Part shown: positions 13,709-15,113 of the stretch, one piece after another
Numbering within the stretch: the first letter of the stretch is position 1
How the letters are laid out: every line of letters begins with the position of its first letter
The notes under the pieces: model-generated
Database searches by the model: none
Seen by the model: only the letters and a program-made list of their open reading frames with translations
What the model was told of the DNA's origin: nothing
Source: CAYJVB01 sp964373575
GTDB lineage: Archaea > Aenigmatarchaeota > Aenigmatarchaeia > CG10238-14
NCBI GenBank assembly: GCA_964373575.1
Contig: CAYJVB010000018.1
Location: forward strand, 1-15,113
Direction of reading: 5' to 3'
DNA length: 15,113 nucleotides
Program-made: the position numbers and the translations under genes

Positions 13709-15113
13709 TCATAATTTTTTCGGTGGTTTCGACGGTATTTTATTGTCAAAAAACATTTCCAAAAAATTTTCTAAGAAAAACAAAGACCATATACGCCAAT
13801 CAGATCTAGGAAACTTCTTGTCTTTTATCAAATGCAATATTCTATCTCTATCCAGGATTTTTCTTTCAAGCAATTTATCTATATAATAATCTATGACATC
13901 CTCATTCTCTTTAATCCAGATTTTCGATGGCGATACAAGCATTTGTTTCTTTCTTTCAATAATTAACTTAGGCAATTTATTCTCGAATACTTGTTTAAAG
14001 AACCATTTTGTTTTTAGATTTCTGACTTTAAGCGAAGGAGGCAGAGAAAAAGAAAATTTCAAGAGGCTGTTAGAAAGAAAGGGATAGGTTATATAATGAG
14101 AGTGTGGTGTGATATAATTATCTCTGTAGAATATGTAATCAGATATCCAAACTTTATATCTTATTTTATTGTAGGCAGACGAAATGTTTTTTATCTTTTT
14201 TACATCTATATTTTCAGTTAAAGAAGCTAGCGCACTGTAATTCTTAATAGAAGGATCATTCAATTTGCTATCTGGAAAGACGCCTTTAAATTTTATAAAT
14301 AAGTCATAAGGGTTTATGAAATTTATATTGAACTTTTCTAAATATCTTATTATGGCATAATCCTTTCCACCCCAAAACAACTCTTCAACCCCTTCTCCTG
14401 AGAAAAGCAATTGCTTATTTTTAGATGTTTCGGATAATGAATGAACTATTAGTGGTGCTGGGTTTTGATTTGGAACTTCCTGATACCAGATTGTAAGAGG
14501 CGTTTTTTTTATTGAAGATGATTCCAAATAAATCTCGTGGTGATCAGTATTAAACTCATCAGCTATCATTCTTGCAAATCTTGATTCATTAATAGGCTCC
14601 TCGTAATTGTAACAGGCAGAGTATGTCGATATGTCATCAGTTAACTCACTCAGCATGGAGACAATAGCAGAAGAATCTATGCCTCCAGATAGAAAGACGC
14701 CCGTATTCTTTACTTTGGATAATCTGTTTTTAGTACTTTCTTTGAACAATTTCAAAAACTCGTTTTTTAAGAAACTTATTTTATTCGTTTTGTAATATCC
14801 TCTTGTACCAGCATATTTTGTTAGTTTAACTTCTTTTTTATTCACTTCCAGAAGAGTTCCAGGTGGAATTTTATTTATTCCTTTAAAAAAAGTTTTAGGA
14901 CTTAAAACCGACCCAAGAACAAGGAAATCATAAACAGCTTCCATATTAAGGTTAGCATTGCCAGTTATTCCGATTATTGATTTTATTTCTGAAGCAAAAT
15001 ATACATTATCTCCATCTATCATGTAATACACGGTTTTGGATCCATTGATATCCGTTCCTATAACTAATTTTTTATCATCCCAAATGCAAAAGCTAAAATT
15101 ACCATCTAGTACA
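13709..15113 (-). CDS. asnB: Glutamine-dependent asparagine synthetase AsnB, partial
   Basis: The frame runs off the window edge at 15113, so the start and most of the N-terminal glutaminase domain, including the catalytic Cys, are missing; 467 residues are visible. The GTG at 15031 should not be taken as the start, because upstream codons read LDGNFSFCIWDDKKLV, the usual end of the glutaminase domain, and continue into FASEIKSI. The synthetase domain has the PP-loop LSGGIDSS (visible residues 141-148) that binds ATP, and SGEGVEELFWGGKDY for SGEGADELFGGY in most members. AsnB makes asparagine from aspartate, or amidates other carboxylates in surface-polysaccharide clusters. Sequence around the C-terminal region (RRK-like IERKKQMLVSP) is typical. 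It heads the minus-strand run with trpB2, the methyltransferase and the decarboxylase. Confidence 0.9.
   Translation of the reverse strand, partial: VLDGNFSFCIWDDKKLVIGTDINGSKTVYYMIDGDNVYFASEIKSIIGITGNANLNMEAVYDFLVLGSVLSPKTFFKGINKIPPGTLLEVNKKEVKLTKYAGTRGYYKTNKISFLKNEFLKLFKESTKNRLSKVKNTGVFLSGGIDSSAIVSMLSELTDDISTYSACYNYEEPINESRFARMIADEFNTDHHEIYLESSSIKKTPLTIWYQEVPNQNPAPLIVHSLSETSKNKQLLFSGEGVEELFWGGKDYAIIRYLEKFNINFINPYDLFIKFKGVFPDSKLNDPSIKNYSALASLTENIDVKKIKNISSAYNKIRYKVWISDYIFYRDNYITPHSHYITYPFLSNSLLKFSFSLPPSLKVRNLKTKWFFKQVFENKLPKLIIERKKQMLVSPSKIWIKENEDVIDYYIDKLLERKILDRDRILHLIKDKKFPRSDWRIWSLFFLENFLEMFFDNKIPSKPPKKL

Noticed and set aside
15029..15031. GTG as the start of AsnB
   Set aside because: The same frame stays open to the window edge and the upstream codons read as the end of an AsnB glutaminase domain, so the gene is truncated by the window and does not start here.
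1..15113. CRISPR arrays, IS elements, rRNA or tRNA genes
   Set aside because: I saw no regularly spaced repeats, transposase-like protein, terminal inverted repeats, or RNA gene signatures; all gaps are short and already accounted for.

Overview
The window looks like chromosomal DNA from an archaeon, most likely an uncultured lineage with a small, tightly packed genome (DPANN-like is my guess; the sequence does not prove it). Supporting signs are an archaeal YchF-type GTPase with a Cys-rich insert and NKID motif, a zinc-ribbon KH protein of the archaeal NusA-like kind, a DUF217-type VapB with a PIN toxin, a TrpB2-type enzyme, dolichyl-phosphate-sugar-synthase-like glycosyltransferases, and TATA-like boxes centred about 26-28 bases before many start codons, which suggests leaderless transcripts. 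Composition is AT-rich (about 30-38% GC in most lines counted by hand). Intergenic space is minimal: convergent genes overlap or abut, and divergent genes share promoters of 37-82 bases.

Layout. 59-2625: a secreted DUF5667-type protein with many N-glycosylation sequons, then the housekeeping pair YchF GTPase and KH/zinc-ribbon protein, divergently transcribed. 2707-7641: a protein-glycosylation block with two GT2 enzymes (DPM1-like and ALG5-like) and two large GT-C-like membrane proteins (DUF2079 type and 6-pyruvoyl-tetrahydropterin-synthase-related type) that converge tail to tail. 7646-8322: a winged-helix regulator divergent from a small gene broken by a one-base frameshift. 8323-10299, all on the minus strand: a two-TM protein, a third divergent GT2, a VapBC toxin-antitoxin pair with a palindromic operator, and an SMR/EamA-like four-TM transporter that may flip lipid-linked sugars. 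10382-10990: a membrane-anchored beta-rich exported protein of unknown function.

11007-15113 is a minus-strand run: glutamine-dependent asparagine synthetase (cut by the window edge), TrpB2-like PLP enzyme, SAM methyltransferase with an unusual motif I, and a small phosphatidyl/archaetidylserine decarboxylase. The last two genes are separated by 2 bases and are much poorer in GC than the rest.

How the parts may work together (inference): the GT2 enzymes would charge a polyprenyl phosphate with hexoses, the SMR-like protein would move the product across the membrane, and the GT-C proteins would transfer sugars outside the cell to glycans or to proteins such as the sequon-rich secreted product at the left end. 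The right-hand run combines amino-acid chemistry with lipid head-group decarboxylation and a methyltransferase, and could modify a polar lipid or surface glycan. The most unusual single locus is the broken small gene facing its intact winged-helix partner.
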